This document shows positions 39,693 to 51,400 of a stretch of DNA of 64,000 nucleotides, piece after piece. Below the pieces are notes generated by a model. It searched no databases. It had not been told where the DNA came from and was given only the letters and a program-made list of their open reading frames with translations. A program made the position numbers and the translations under genes. This DNA is from Neocallimastix lanati (nom. inval.) (taxonomy: Eukaryota > Neocallimastigomycota > Neocallimastigomycetes > Neocallimastigales > Neocallimastigaceae), in contig JACVTC010000211.1 of NCBI GenBank assembly GCA_016946835.1, positions 62,001 to 126,000 on the forward strand. Reading direction: 5' to 3'. How positions within the stretch are numbered: the stretch's first letter is position 1; every line of letters begins with the position of its first letter.

Positions 39693-39850
39693 TATTAAGA
39701 TTATTAAATAAACACAATAGGTAAATAAGTTTGTATTTTTCTAGCATTTTTTTAAATTAAGATTATTTAATTTTTATTTAAACGATTATAAATATAAATT
39801 TAAAATAAATAAATTTTTATTTTTCTAGCATTTTTTTAAATTAAGATTAT
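39693..39850. repeat. Tandem duplication downstream of MULE copy 3
   Basis: The segment tatttttctagcattttttt + aaattaagattattta occurs twice, ~83 bp apart, just 3' of the - strand MULE pseudogene. Confidence 0.7.
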
Positions 39851-41289
39851 TTATATTAAATTAATATTTATATCGTTTAAATCAATTAAACATTCTTTCC
39901 ATAATTTAATTAATTCATTTCTGTTGCATCCATTATAAAATAAATTTATTTCCTTACTTTTGTAATTTTCAATTAAAATTTTAATTTCATCAGTTGCACT
40001 AAATATTTTTTGCTTTTTTTTTCCAATTTCCTTTAGTTCTCCTTTGATAATCATTATAAAATAAGTTTTCTTCTTCTTTTAATATATATATTAATTTATA
40101 AAGTAAAGGTTTATTTGGAAATATATTATTTAAGTAGCTATTATAAGATTCTGATGCATTGTTTGTTAAATGCTCTATATTTTCATAATAATTCCAATTA
40201 TTAACATTATACTTAAGTAAATAATTTTTATTAAAATATTCTAAAAATTGCAGAAAATTATTATACTTTTTTTTTTGACAAATTCTTTTTATTATTATAT
40301 AAATATCAAATATATAGTTAGGGTTTATAAACGGTAAGTTCGAAATAGCTTTATAATAAATATATACATCATTATTATTCTTCACTTCATGATAACATAA
40401 TATATTTTTTTGTTTTTCTAATGATCTTTTGTAATGCCAAACACAATATTTAATATTTATATTGGGAAAAACTTTTTTTGCGGCATTAGATATACCTTGT
40501 TCAAAATCACAATGAAAATTAATTGTAATAATTAATGTTTTACTCCTAAATTTATTTGCATTTTTTTTTTATTTCTTTAAATAATGTTTCATATGTAGAT
40601 TGTTTTTTATTTTTTAATATAGAAATGGAAGTAGTGTAAAACATATTAAATTCCCCAACATAAGTTCTTGTTATAAATAATTAATAACTAAATTTCGGTG
40701 CTGCATAAAATGTACCGTCCGCAAATATATTTTTATGATAATTCGAAAATAAATATGCTTGGAATTGTGATTGAAAGATTATTAGATCTGTATTTTTAAA
40801 TATCATAAAATTTTCATTTCTTTTAGTTTTATAATATTCTGATTCAATGGGAATATCATCAAAACTTTTTATGTTTGGAGGAAATTGTTTATTTATATTT
40901 CTTATTATTTGGGATCTAATTGTACTATATTCGGGACATATAAGTCCCATTTCTTGAGAAACGGCATTAAATATATGTTTAGGTTTTATATCCATAGGAA
41001 TTGAATTTTTCTTAATTTCTTCCTTAATTTTATGCTTTGCTACTGATATAGACACATCAATTTCTTTTTCGAGACGGTTATGTAAACTTTCATATTTTAA
41101 AACCTCCTTTTTATCATTTAAAATAATTAAAGATTTACATTTATTTAAAGTCTTATATTCAGTGCATCTATAAATTTTTGATTTATCGTTCCTTTGAAAT
41201 GAAAAATTAAATTTGTATTTTTTATTAATAATAATTTGTTCATTTCCTCGATTTGTTTCACTTATTTCAATTTCTATATTGTCTTCCAT
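39851..41289 (-). pseudogene. FLYWCH-MULE transposase (copy 3), decayed
   Basis: The third Mutator-like transposase, on the - strand. It starts MEDNIEIEISETNRG at 41289, equivalent to copy 2, and keeps the FLYWCH finger frame, but the final zinc ligand is altered (HNR in place of HNH). ADGTF is present near residue 190. The frame ends at ~40681 where CAA became TAA in SYQVFI. The middle part (FHCDFEQG, CVWHYKRSLE) is split by frameshifts near homopolymers at ~40560. The C-terminal blocks are open at 39999-40385 (NNASESYNSYL) and 39851-40054, which overlap in different frames. At least three lesions are present. The upstream side runs to the inverted-repeat-like element at 41738-42095. Confidence 0.8.
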
Positions 41290-41737
41290 TAATAATTAAA
41301 ATTTTTCAATAAAATATTTTAATAAATATACTTTTAAATGCTTTAAAACTTTTTTTTTTTTTTTAATATTTAAAATAATAAACCTTTTTTTAATTAATTA
41401 TATAATTATTTAAATAATTATTTAATTATTAATTATTTATTATTTCTTTATTTACTATTTTATTTATTTATTTTTATTTTTATTTTTTATTTTTTATTTT
41501 ATTTTATTTTTTTTATTTTTTAATGCTTAAAAAATAAATTTTTATTTATTTATTTTATTTTTTAAGCATTAAAAAATAAAATGTTTATTTTTATTTTATT
41601 TTTCGATGTTTAAAAAAAAAGTTTTCTTATTTCTTATTTTTATTTTATTTTTTAATGCTTAAAAAATAAATGTTTATTTATTTTTTATTTTATTTTTCAA
41701 TGTTAAATAGAAATACCTAACCTAATTATTATTTATT
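41290..41737. other. A+T-rich DNA with an inverted repeat
   Basis: Simple A+T sequence. At ~41515-41580 a ~22-bp arm, ttttttaatgcttaaaaaat, is followed by its reverse complement, giving a strong foldback. The arm motif recurs at ~41650. No gene is visible. Confidence 0.55.
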
Positions 41738-42095
41738 GAAGTGTTGTATTTCGCCAAAAGTTGAATTTCGTCCAGTTGAATTTCGCCAAATTCTTGGTGG
41801 CTTATAAATTTTCGTCATAAAATATCACCACATTTATTATTCAAGCCATATTGTGAATATATGGCTTTTTAAAAATTCTAGAAAAAAGCCACAAAATCAT
41901 GATACAATTAGATATACGCCCCACGTAAGATAATGTGTTTGAAAATTTTTGAGAATTGTAATTTTATTTATTTAATTAATTAATTATTATTCATTAAATT
42001 TTTAATAAATTAAGTGGCTTAAAATTAAAAATATTTAAGCCATACAACAAAATACAAATTTTTGTAATAAAAATTTTCGAAATGCACACTTCCCC
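41738..42095. mobile_element. MULE-end-like / MITE-like segment
   Basis: Left end gaagtgttgtatttcgccaa; right end, read inward, ggaagtgtgcatttcgaaaa, an imperfect inverted pair. Inside, gtggctta and taagccac also face each other. The sequence style (gcatttcg, gtggctta) is shared with the 2040-2340 repeat. It is either the 5' terminal region of the element carrying MULE copy 3 or a separate small inverted-repeat element. It sits exactly where an AAA-unit promoter is cut off. Confidence 0.5.
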
Positions 42096-42199
42096 TATAT
42101 TTTACCAATCATTTTTTCTTCTTTAATACGTAATTGTATAAAATTTACGTATTAAAAAATGTATTAAAAATTTTAATATATTAAAAAATTAATGAAATA
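42096..42199 (-). promoter_or_regulatory. Orphan AAA-unit promoter fragment
   Basis: Contains tacgtaattgtataaaattt + acgta (42127-42151), the same palindrome as upstream of units 3, 4 and 5, with the flanking sequence in the same order. The gene that should follow on the - strand is missing; the segment at 41738-42095 begins instead. Confidence 0.6.
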
Positions 42200-42544
42200 A
42201 AAAAATTTTATTTTGGACAATGTTTTTAAAGAAAATAAGATATACTCTTTCATTAACATTTACTTCTTCAATATAATACTTTATTTGAGCATGAAAGTAT
42301 GCTTAAATTATTATAACTAATTTTAAAATATATATTCAATTTTTTCCTTTGGAATACTTTCAATCAGGTGTAATTTTCTAAAATTTGCGACATTATTTTG
42401 ACATTTTTAATTAATGTCACTTTCAACATTTCATTGGAATATTCTATCAAATCATAAAAATTTGTTTATCACTTCTTTTTTTTGAAGTGTATATAAATTT
42501 ATTACAATTATTTATTTCGAATGTTTCTCCAACACATAATATCT
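42200..42544 (-). pseudogene. Decayed AAA-ATPase C-terminal relic (c)
   Basis: Inverted counterpart of 13223-13590 and 17557-17990. The NEMLKVTLIKNVKIM codons are recognisable in its - strand reading, with stops and frame changes around them. Confidence 0.65.
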
Positions 42545-43385
42545 AATTGAGTTTCTAAAGAGGAATTTTAATTCCTTTTGGTAGCATGACCAAATAGAGC
42601 GATATGGACTCTAGTACTCCTTGCTTGTTTAACTGTTTTTTTTATAGCATTGGCGCTCCTGATAACTGTGTTTTTATGTTTACTAAATAGGAATCATTGG
42701 TGATTCGAAACAGTTAGGAATCCAACTTCTTGAGAAAACAGCGGTTTTCTTAAAAAGAAATTATGTCTGATGTAGTTTAAGTATTTAATTTGACATCCAC
42801 AAAGGTTATTCCAAGAGGTTTTATTTTTATTTCTTATATTTTTGAGTCTTCCACCCTTAAAGAGATGAAAAATTTTGGAAATACACAATAATAATAATAC
42901 AACTCCAAAGTTTCAAAATATTCTGTTTAAAACAATATTTTTTTTTTTTTTTTTTTTTTTTTTTATTTATTTATTTAACGGCAGCAAACTTGATTCATCT
43001 TTATTAATTAAATATTAAATAAATTATGTAATAAAAAGAAAAAAAGATAAAAAAAAAAAAAAAATAAACAAAAACAAACACAAAATAAAATAAAATAAAA
43101 TTATGGTTTAAAATATTCTAGTATCATTTAATTAATATCTGTAAGACTTCACTAGGGCATTTTTAAAACAATATAAAACATCAGTTTCAGTTTCAACAGT
43201 CTTCTAGTATTTCAATTTACTATCTTCGTACTAGAAACCACTTTAAAAAGGATAACCATAGATTTTCATCAGAATCACAGAAAACTGTAATTAGTACGCC
43301 TGATAAAGGCTATTCCTTTTCCATTCAACCCTCCATGAACCTGGAAAAGCAGTCCATATCATTATGGATATTTTTTTATTTAATT
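42545..43385 (-). repeat. Repeat family R, copy 4 (longest copy)
   Basis: Full-length R in the - orientation, from the ggtccatggaggg-type end (~43335) to the aaagaggaattttaattcct end (~42560). Includes the 64-codon frame at 42694-42888 that matches R copy 3. Confidence 0.75.
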
Positions 43386-44183
43386 AATTTTTTTTTTTTT
43401 TTATCTTTTGTTAATGATTTACTAGAAAATTTTTTTTTAATTTTTATTATTGAAAACTCAATATTATTTACTATTTATTTATTATTTTAATAAAATGTTA
43501 AAATATTACATAAAATAAAAAAATTTTTTTTTTGTAAAATCACAAACGTTACTTTATTTTTATTTATTACATAATTAATAATACATAAGTTTATAAAGAT
43601 TATAAAAAATTTAAGAAAAAAAATAAAAAAAAAAAATATATTCATAAGATAAAATAATGAAAATATTGGAAACATTAAAATATGATCGAGCTTTGAATGT
43701 ACGACACAGGTTAGTGATTAATTAAAGTCATTCACTTTACTGAAATTTGTAAGAATGTAAAAGTTTGGAATTGAGTTTTAATTTTTTTTTTTCTAATATC
43801 AAGAATCGCAATACATGAGAATTTATTATTATTTGTTTTCTTTGGCGTATTTCTTAAAGAGAAAAAAATAAATAACCATTTTATTTCTTATCACAGAATC
43901 CAAATCGCTTAGGTCTGATGATTCCATTTGAAATAATAGAATCTTTTAATATTTTGGCTATTTTTTGACTTTAATTAAAAAATTTTATATAATATAATAT
44001 AATCAATAAAAAATTTTTTTTATTTATTTCTTGAACATTTGAGTAGTTATTTCTTTTTTATTAAATAAATTTATTAATTATTATATTATAAAATTTTTAT
44101 TATATATAAAAAATTTCATTTATTTTAATCATTTTTTTATATATTATTTACAATTTAAAAATTTCTTTATGATCTTAAGTGTA
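43386..44183. other. 3' flank of the intact AAA gene
   Basis: A+T-rich; inverted match in part to 15750-16779 (cgacacaggttagtgatt, tctgatgattccatttg). No gene is supported. The gene's transcription end presumably lies in the first few hundred bases below 44184. Confidence 0.5.
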
Positions 44184-45961
44184 TTATAAATTAATTTTTT
44201 TAGGGTTTACGACACTACTTCTCAATCTTTTATATATACCATCAGATTCAGGCTCATTTCTCCTTTTCCTTTCAGCTTCTGATTCTGATGTTGATAATTT
44301 TTTCATATTTATATCGTATTCTTCTATTACGCAACTATATTTTACTTTTTTCTGGTCGTAATTTATTCCAATTAATAAAATATTTCCATAATATCCTTTT
44401 TTTTTTAAACCATTATAATACTTTTTTTGATGTATTTGCTTAATAGCTTCTTTTGCTGTACTATTCACTTTTAATTCAATTATTATAATTTCTCCATTTA
44501 CTTTATTTTTTTCTTTGGGAAGAAAAATAACATCCGCTCTTCCGTGACCATCGGGTGATTCTTCTTTAATATCATACTTCGCTCGTGCATTAAAATATGA
44601 ATAATCTATAACACGTTTTAAATTTCCATGATCTAGTCTATCCCCAGGGCTAATTTTTTCCATGTGTGATTTATCTAAAATTTCACACATTCTTTTGACA
44701 TTTTTATGTAATGTCACTTCTAACATTTTATCCGAATTCTTTATCATATCATAGAAATATTGCATATCACTTTTTTTATCATTTAAAGCTTTTATAAATT
44801 CTTCCTTCAATTCTTCATTTGGAATGGATATTTTTCCATCATAGTATGTTAAATATCCAAAAGTAACCATTTTTGAATAAAATATTTCCTTTACATGTTC
44901 TTCTTCTTCTGATACTTTTCGGATATCTTCTACTCCATAATTTTCTAATTGAATTTCAATTTCATTACCATTAATCAATTCTAAAATATCTTCTTTTACA
45001 CCAACGATATCATAATTAATCATTCTTTTCAGCTCATTGAAACTTCCCGATTGTGACCAATAATTTTCAATGATATTCGAATTTAATGCATGAATAACTG
45101 ACCATGTATTAAAAATTTTTTTACCATCATACGATTTATATCCATTATACCAGCTTTCTAAATCCTTAAAGGTTAATTTTTTATTTTTACTACATAGCTT
45201 ATTAACTTCTTCTTCAGTAAATCCAAAATATTCAAAATATTTTTTATCATTTAACATAGTATATTCCCTAAAACAATTTAGTGTAGATTGAGATAATTTC
45301 TTTGCAATTGGTGTTATTCCTGTCATATAAGCAAAGGCTAAAAAAGAATTATCCTTAATTAAATACTTTAAAAATTCAATATAATCGTCGCATTCATCAT
45401 CTGTAAACTTTTTATTGGTGATTATGTAGTCCCATTCATCAATAACAAGAATAAACTTTTTATCTGTTTCTAAATATAATTTTTTTAAATTATAAACTAT
45501 ATTATCTTTATATGCATTTAATACTTTAGAATTAGGGTATAGTTCTTCAATATCTGTTTTTAATTCCATATTAATTGAAGATATGAATGCGTCTAAAGTT
45601 TCGAAAGAAAAAACATTCTTTGATAAGTCTAAATATATTGTATGATATTTTCCTTGATATTCTTTATATTGTTTAATTTCGTTTTCTTTCTCTTTAATAT
45701 CAGAACTTTTTCCTTTGGATACTTTTAATTTATCAAATATTTCTTTAGAATCAATACTTTTACTATAATACATTACTAACATTGCTGCTATTGAAGTTTT
45801 ACCAAATCTTCTTGGTTTTGTAATACATACATATTTAGAAGATTCATCTTCAATTAATTTATTAAAATCATTTATTATATTTGATTTATCTACAAAATAT
45901 TTTTGCCTAAATATTCCTTTAAATTTTTCACGCATATCAATGTTATCTATAACTAACCCCA

Positions 45962-45962
<1 letters not shown>
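44184..45962 (-). CDS. AAA-ATPase / PD-(D/E)XK nuclease family protein, intact (unit 5)
   Basis: 592 codons, the only uninterrupted member in the window. The N-terminal half fits the 'predicted AAA-ATPase' family: Walker A-like K-P-R-R-F-G-K-T-S at residues 49-57 and Walker B-like ILVIDEWDY with D175-E176. The middle carries MTGITPIAKKLSQS (~213-226) and WYNGYKSYDGKKIFNTWS (271-288). The C-terminal part is a PD-(D/E)XK nuclease core: GHGRAD (D477), IIIIELK (E496-x-K498), Q509 and KKYYNGL. Such proteins are predicted to hydrolyse ATP and cut nucleic acid; no member's biological role is settled to my knowledge. There is no signal peptide or membrane segment. The basic tail, KRR (566-568) then KRLR (578-581), resembles a bipartite nuclear localisation signal, suggesting action in the nucleus. 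The start is chosen because the ATG follows a ~25-base A run, as in units 3 and 4. The bacterial-type domain pair suggests ancient horizontal transfer. Confidence 0.9.
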
Positions 45963-45995
<33 letters not shown>

Positions 45996-46389
45996 ATATA
46001 TATTAATTAGAAACTCATTAACAAAAGAGTAAGTACATTAGCAAAAAAAAAAAAAATAAATAAATAAATAAAATAAAACTTTTTTTATTTTTATATTCAC
46101 AACTTTTCAAATAAAAATTAAAATATTAATAATAAACTATTTTTTTATTGAAATAATTTAATTTTCTTATAAAATAATAAAAAATATTAATAATATATAT
46201 TAATAATCAAACAATATCAAATTAAAAATTGAATATAAATAAAGTATTAATTATTTTTAATATTTTTTACCAATAATTTTTTTTTCCTTTATTAATAAAA
46301 TACGTAATTGTATAAAATTTACGTATTAAAATAAATGTATTAAAAATTTTGGTATATTAAAAAAATTAATGAAATAAAAATTTTATTTT
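45963..46389 (-). promoter_or_regulatory. Upstream region of the intact AAA gene
   Basis: Read on the - strand it repeats the block upstream of units 3 and 4, with the palindrome tacgtaaattttatacaatt + acgta at 46301-46325, ~340 bp before the ATG, and an A run adjoining the ATG. Confidence 0.55.
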
Positions 46390-47720
46390 GGACAATGTTT
46401 TATTTAATTTTTTAATTCATTCCATTATAATAACTTCTTTATTAACTTTAATTTTAAGGAAAGAGTAATTTTTTTTTTTGGAAAAAAAAAAAAAATAAAG
46501 ATTAACTTCAACAATGTATTGCTTTATTTGAGCATGAAAATAAGCATAAACTATTATAACTAATTTTAAATTTATATAATAAATTGTATCCACTATACAA
46601 ATTTCTTTCAGGTGTTGATTTTTTAAAATTTTACACATTATTTTTACATATTTATTTAACGTCACTTCCAACATTTCATTAGAATATTCTATTAAATCTT
46701 AAAAAATTTGCTTATCACTTCTTTTTTATAAAACGTGTATAAATTTTTTTTCCAATTCTTTATTTGAAATGTTTCTCCATTATAGTATGTTAAATATCCA
46801 AAAGTAACTATTTTTGAATATAATTCATCTTTATATAATCATAATTTTATAATTTTTCTTGGAATCATCTACTTAATTAATTTCTAATTTATTTTGAATA
46901 TTATCATTTTCATAATTATTTATTTTTTATTTCAATATTATTTTTATTAATTAATTTTAAAATATCATCGAATACACTAACAATGTCATAATTAATTATT
47001 TCTTTCTCATCATTGTAACGCCTTGATTTGATACAATGCTATTCGAATTTAAAGCACATAGACTAAACATGGATTAAAAGTTTTTTCATTATTATAAGCT
47101 TTATGTCCTTAATGCGTACGCTCTAAATCTTCAAAGGTTAATTCTTTATTTTTATTGCATAGATCTATAACTTTCTCTTACGTAAATCTAATATATTGAT
47201 AATATTTTTTATCATTTAATATTATATATGCCATAGAACGATTTAATGTAGACTCAAAAATCCTTAGCAATTGGTACTATTCCTATCATATAAGAATAAA
47301 CTAAATAAGAACTATCTCTAATTAAATCCTTTAAAAAAATAGATAATCATAGCTTTCTTTATTTGTAAACTTTTTACTCCTAATTATTCATCAATAACAA
47401 AAAAAAATTTTTTACTGGTCTCTAAATAATAATTAGTTAAATTTGTATATATTCATTTGATATTTCAGAAAAAGGATATAGTATTTCAATATCTTCTATC
47501 AGTTCTTCATTAATTGAAGGTAAATAGTTGTTTAAAGTTAGGAAATAAATAACATTTTTTAATAAATCTAAATAAATAGTGTGAAATTTTCCTTGAAATT
47601 TTTTATACTGATTAATTTAGATTCGTTTGGAAACCTTTAATTTTTCAAATATTTATTTGGAATGCATACTTTTAATTTAATATGTTACTGATAATGTCAC
47701 TGTTGAGTTTTTTTTTTTTT
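46390..47720 (-). pseudogene. Old AAA-ATPase / nuclease pseudogene (unit 6)
   Basis: A - strand copy in advanced decay. From 47720 leftward it shows KVSKRI / FQGKFHTIYLDLLKNV-like codons, MIGIVPIAKDF, a counterpart of WYNGYKS, INYDIV, KNVKIMCKIL and a final EVIIME. Stops and indels are scattered throughout. The best surviving open stretch is 46417-46674. It corresponds to the old half of unit 2 (10985-11650), and both are preceded by an R copy and a matching spacer. Confidence 0.7.
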
Positions 47721-47994
47721 TTTTTATAATAACTCAAACATAATTTGCTTTTTATTTATTATATGAATTAGATAATAATATATTATTATATTATTATTTA
47801 ATTTGTATATAAAAAAATATAGAAGTATAGAAAAAAAAAATAAATTATAAAATTCAAAAAATTAATAATGAAAATATATGGATCACCGAAAATGGTATAG
47901 TTTATTATTCTAAAAAAAATAAATAAGTAATAATAATTAATAATTTCTTATTAAAATTCATTAATCAAAATAAATTTTAAATAGCGAAATTAAT
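47721..47994. other. A+T-rich spacer between R copy 5 and unit 6
   Basis: Partly matches, inverted, 10646-10984 (ttgaattttataatttattt, aaaaagcaaattatg). Nothing else is seen. Confidence 0.5.
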
Positions 47995-48335
47995 GAATTT
48001 GACTTTCCAAAGAGGAATTTTAATTCCTTTTGGTAGCATGATCATATAGAGCGATATGGACTCTAGCACTCCTTGTTTGTTTAACTGTTTTTATTTAGCA
48101 TTGGCACTCCTGGTAACGGTGTTTTTATATTTACTAAATAGGAATCATTTGTGATTCGAAACAGTTATACATTATTTTGCTTAAGAAAGAAACCGCTATT
48201 TTCTCAAGAAGTGGGATTCCTGATATTGCATCAGTGTTTATCAGACATTTTATCCTACTCAGTTTTATTATTATTTCTTTTTTTTTGCGTCTTCCATAAT
48301 GTAATAAAATTAAAATCTTGGGACTTCCCAATTCA
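47995..48335 (-). repeat. Repeat family R, copy 5 (3' half)
   Basis: Inverted copy with ttgagaaaatagcggtttct, aactgtttcgaatcac and aattcctctttggaaagtca. It joins the LINE tail at ~48340. Confidence 0.7.
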
Positions 48336-48339
48336 GTAG

Positions 48340-48493
48340 AATTTTGAATATCGAAACTATAAATACTTTAATTATCTATACTAGAATATTCATTACAACT
48401 TGTATTTCCATTTTCACTTGTACTAATTGAATTTTCAACGTCATTATTAACAACAGGATTATTTCTATTAAAATTTATCAATCTATTTTGTCC
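48340..48493 (-). pseudogene. Tail of a decayed LINE, cut off by an LTR insertion
   Basis: On the - strand an open stretch reads GQNRLINFNRNNPVVNND ... NEYSSIDN and stops. Without the solo LTR (48499-56133) it would be contiguous with the LINE fossil at 56139-57382. Asn/Ser-rich, no recognised domain. Confidence 0.45.
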
Positions 48494-51400
48494 CTTAGTG
48501 TAACGAATCTTAAAAAATGGTATGGTTCATATAATTTTAGGAATATAATAATAATTAACACAAATAATAAAATTACAATAAAAAAAAAATAATTTGTTTT
48601 AAAATCAATATTTATTTATTTAAATTTATAAAAGAAAAATAATAATATAATTATTTATTTAATAAAAAGAAAGTTATTGATTATATTTTATTTCACTAAA
48701 AATTACATGTATTTATATTTTTTTATCAAATTAAAATTTGTAAAGCCTAACTATTTTTTTTAATAAACTAATTACTAATTATTTTTATAAATAAAACATT
48801 TAAATTGAAATTAAATTATTATTTTAGTTAATAATATTATTGTTATAAATAGTAGTTATATATTATTAAATTATTAATTATTTAATAATAGTTTAATACT
48901 AATATATATAAAATAAAAATAAAGAGATTATACAGAATATTTTATTGTGGTTTAGTTAAATTTAGTAATTAAAAATAAATTTAAATTGATAACGAAAATT
49001 TTAATAACTAATTAAATAGATTTGATTATTTTCAATATAACATAATACAAAAGAAATATAATATTAATATATTAAGTGGGCAAGGACAATATTCTTGGCT
49101 AAAGATTTTTAATACATTATAATGGAATCGGATCGATAATTCAAAAAGGAATTATAAGTTAATTAGTGATTTATTAACTTAAGATTTCTATTTAGTAATA
49201 TTTGAAGAATATTGGAAAGTTCCAATTATATAGAATAGAATAATCTATAAGGTTAGAATAATTTATATTATTCTAGCACAATTAGTATTATTTGTTCATT
49301 CTGTATTAAGATGCCCCCGCTAAGACTCAAGCTAGGTAGAAGCTGAGTTAAACTTGACAATATTTTTCAAATGAACATTACGATTCATTTGTATATTAGT
49401 AGCAGGATCAGCTAAAGTGACTGTATTGAATTATTTCTTTACCACTTTCATAGGTCCAACAAAGTAAGGTTCTAATTTAGTTCGATTAAAATTTCTTACT
49501 AGTACTAAATCAACTGGTTTTATTCTTTTAGCTTGATTCATACTGGTCTTTTCTTCTCTCCTAGTAGCCCAATATTTCGAAGCATTTTTGATATTAGATG
49601 CGGCCTCCATTACCCATTGGTAGTGTGATACAAATTTTTCCAGTAGAATTTCGTCAGAAGACTTATTTATACCCTTAGTTGGTCTGGCAGCAATGTCAAA
49701 AGGTTGTTGGTCCTCCCTTCCATAAACTAATTCAAAACTTGAATGGTTGGTGATTGAGTTTTTAGTAGTTCTTAAAGCCCAAAGTGCAGATGGTAAAATT
49801 TCATCCCATTCTTTGTGTTGTTGTCCTAGTAATCGTAATAATTTTCCAATTTCTTTATTACGATTCTCAACTAAACCATTGCTTTCAGGATGATATGGAG
49901 TGATAAATTTAACATATACATCATATAAATCAAGGAAGATTTTTGTCATATCTGATGTAAATTGTGTTCCATTATCAGTAGTGATAATTTGAGGTACACC
50001 GTGTCGAGCAAATACATTAATTAAAAATTTTATCACATCCTGAGAAGTAACATTTTCAGTGGGCTCTGCCTCAACCCATTTAGTAAAATAATCAACCACA
50101 ACGATTATATATTGATTATTATTTCTGGTTTTACTTAGAGGTCCTATAATGTCCAATCCTAAGTGTGTAAATGGTCCTTCCACTTCAGTTGGTTTATCTT
50201 CCGTTGGTTCAGGGTATGGTTGAGATTTATTTAATTGACATTTTTCACATTTACTTATAATTCGCTTAATGTCATTAACCATATTGTTCCAATAGTAGCT
50301 CTTTTTCAAACGTTGGTATGTCTTGTAATAGCCTTCGTGTCCTATACTGTGTGCTTGAAAAATTAATTGAAGTTTTTCTTTTGTATCTGTAACTAATTTT
50401 CTATAATTATTGCCATCAACAAAGTAGTCCACACCATCAATTGTCGTAAATTTTTCTTCAATAAATTCCTTAATGGTTCTTGAAAGCAGGTTTTCATCTT
50501 GTTCCTTGATAATTTGTGTTGTTAAGACAACTTTTTCTTTTTCATTTTTCATTCTTGATAAAGCATCTGCGACAACATTATTCTTTCCAGTTTCATATCG
50601 TAAATCAATTCCTAACATACTGACAGTCAAACACCATCTAGTATGACGAGAATTTTGTGGTTCCTTACTTTTAAGTAATCCGATTAATGGTCTATGATCT
50701 GTATATACTATAGTTTGCTTAGGATTTCCCATAATATAAGTTTTTAATTTATTAATACAGTAAATTAGAGCAGCACCTTCTAGATCCGTAATTCCATAAT
50801 TCTTTTCCGATTTAGATAAACTTCTACTAATATAATGAACCGGATGCTCCTTTCCAGTTTCATCATCCTTTTGTAAAAGCACACCGCCTATTCCATCATA
50901 GGAAGTATCTGTTCTTATAATAAATTCTCTATCAAATCTAGGAAATCTTAATATTGGGGCATTGATTAATCTTTCCTTAAGAATTTTAAAACTTTCTTCT
51001 TGTTCCTTTTTCCATTCAAACTTAATACCTTTTCTTAATAGAGTGCAGAGAGGAGCAGTGACTTTTGCAAAGTCCTTAATAAAATTTCTATAATATCCAA
51101 TGGCTCCTAAAAATGATCGAAGTTCATGAATGTTAGAGGGAGCCTTCCATTCTTTAATAGCTTCAACTTTGTTTTCCAATGGACTTAAACCTTCTGAGGA
51201 TACTTTATGTCCAAGTACTTCTACTTCAGTTTGCATGAAAGAACACTTTTCGATATTGATTTTTAACTTATGTTCCTTGAACATTTCTAAGACTTGTTTA
51301 AGATGTTCTAGATGTTCTTCTTCAGTTCTTGAGTAGATTAAAATATCATCGATAAAGTTATAGACGCATTTTCCTATTAAGGGAAATAGTATACGGTTCA

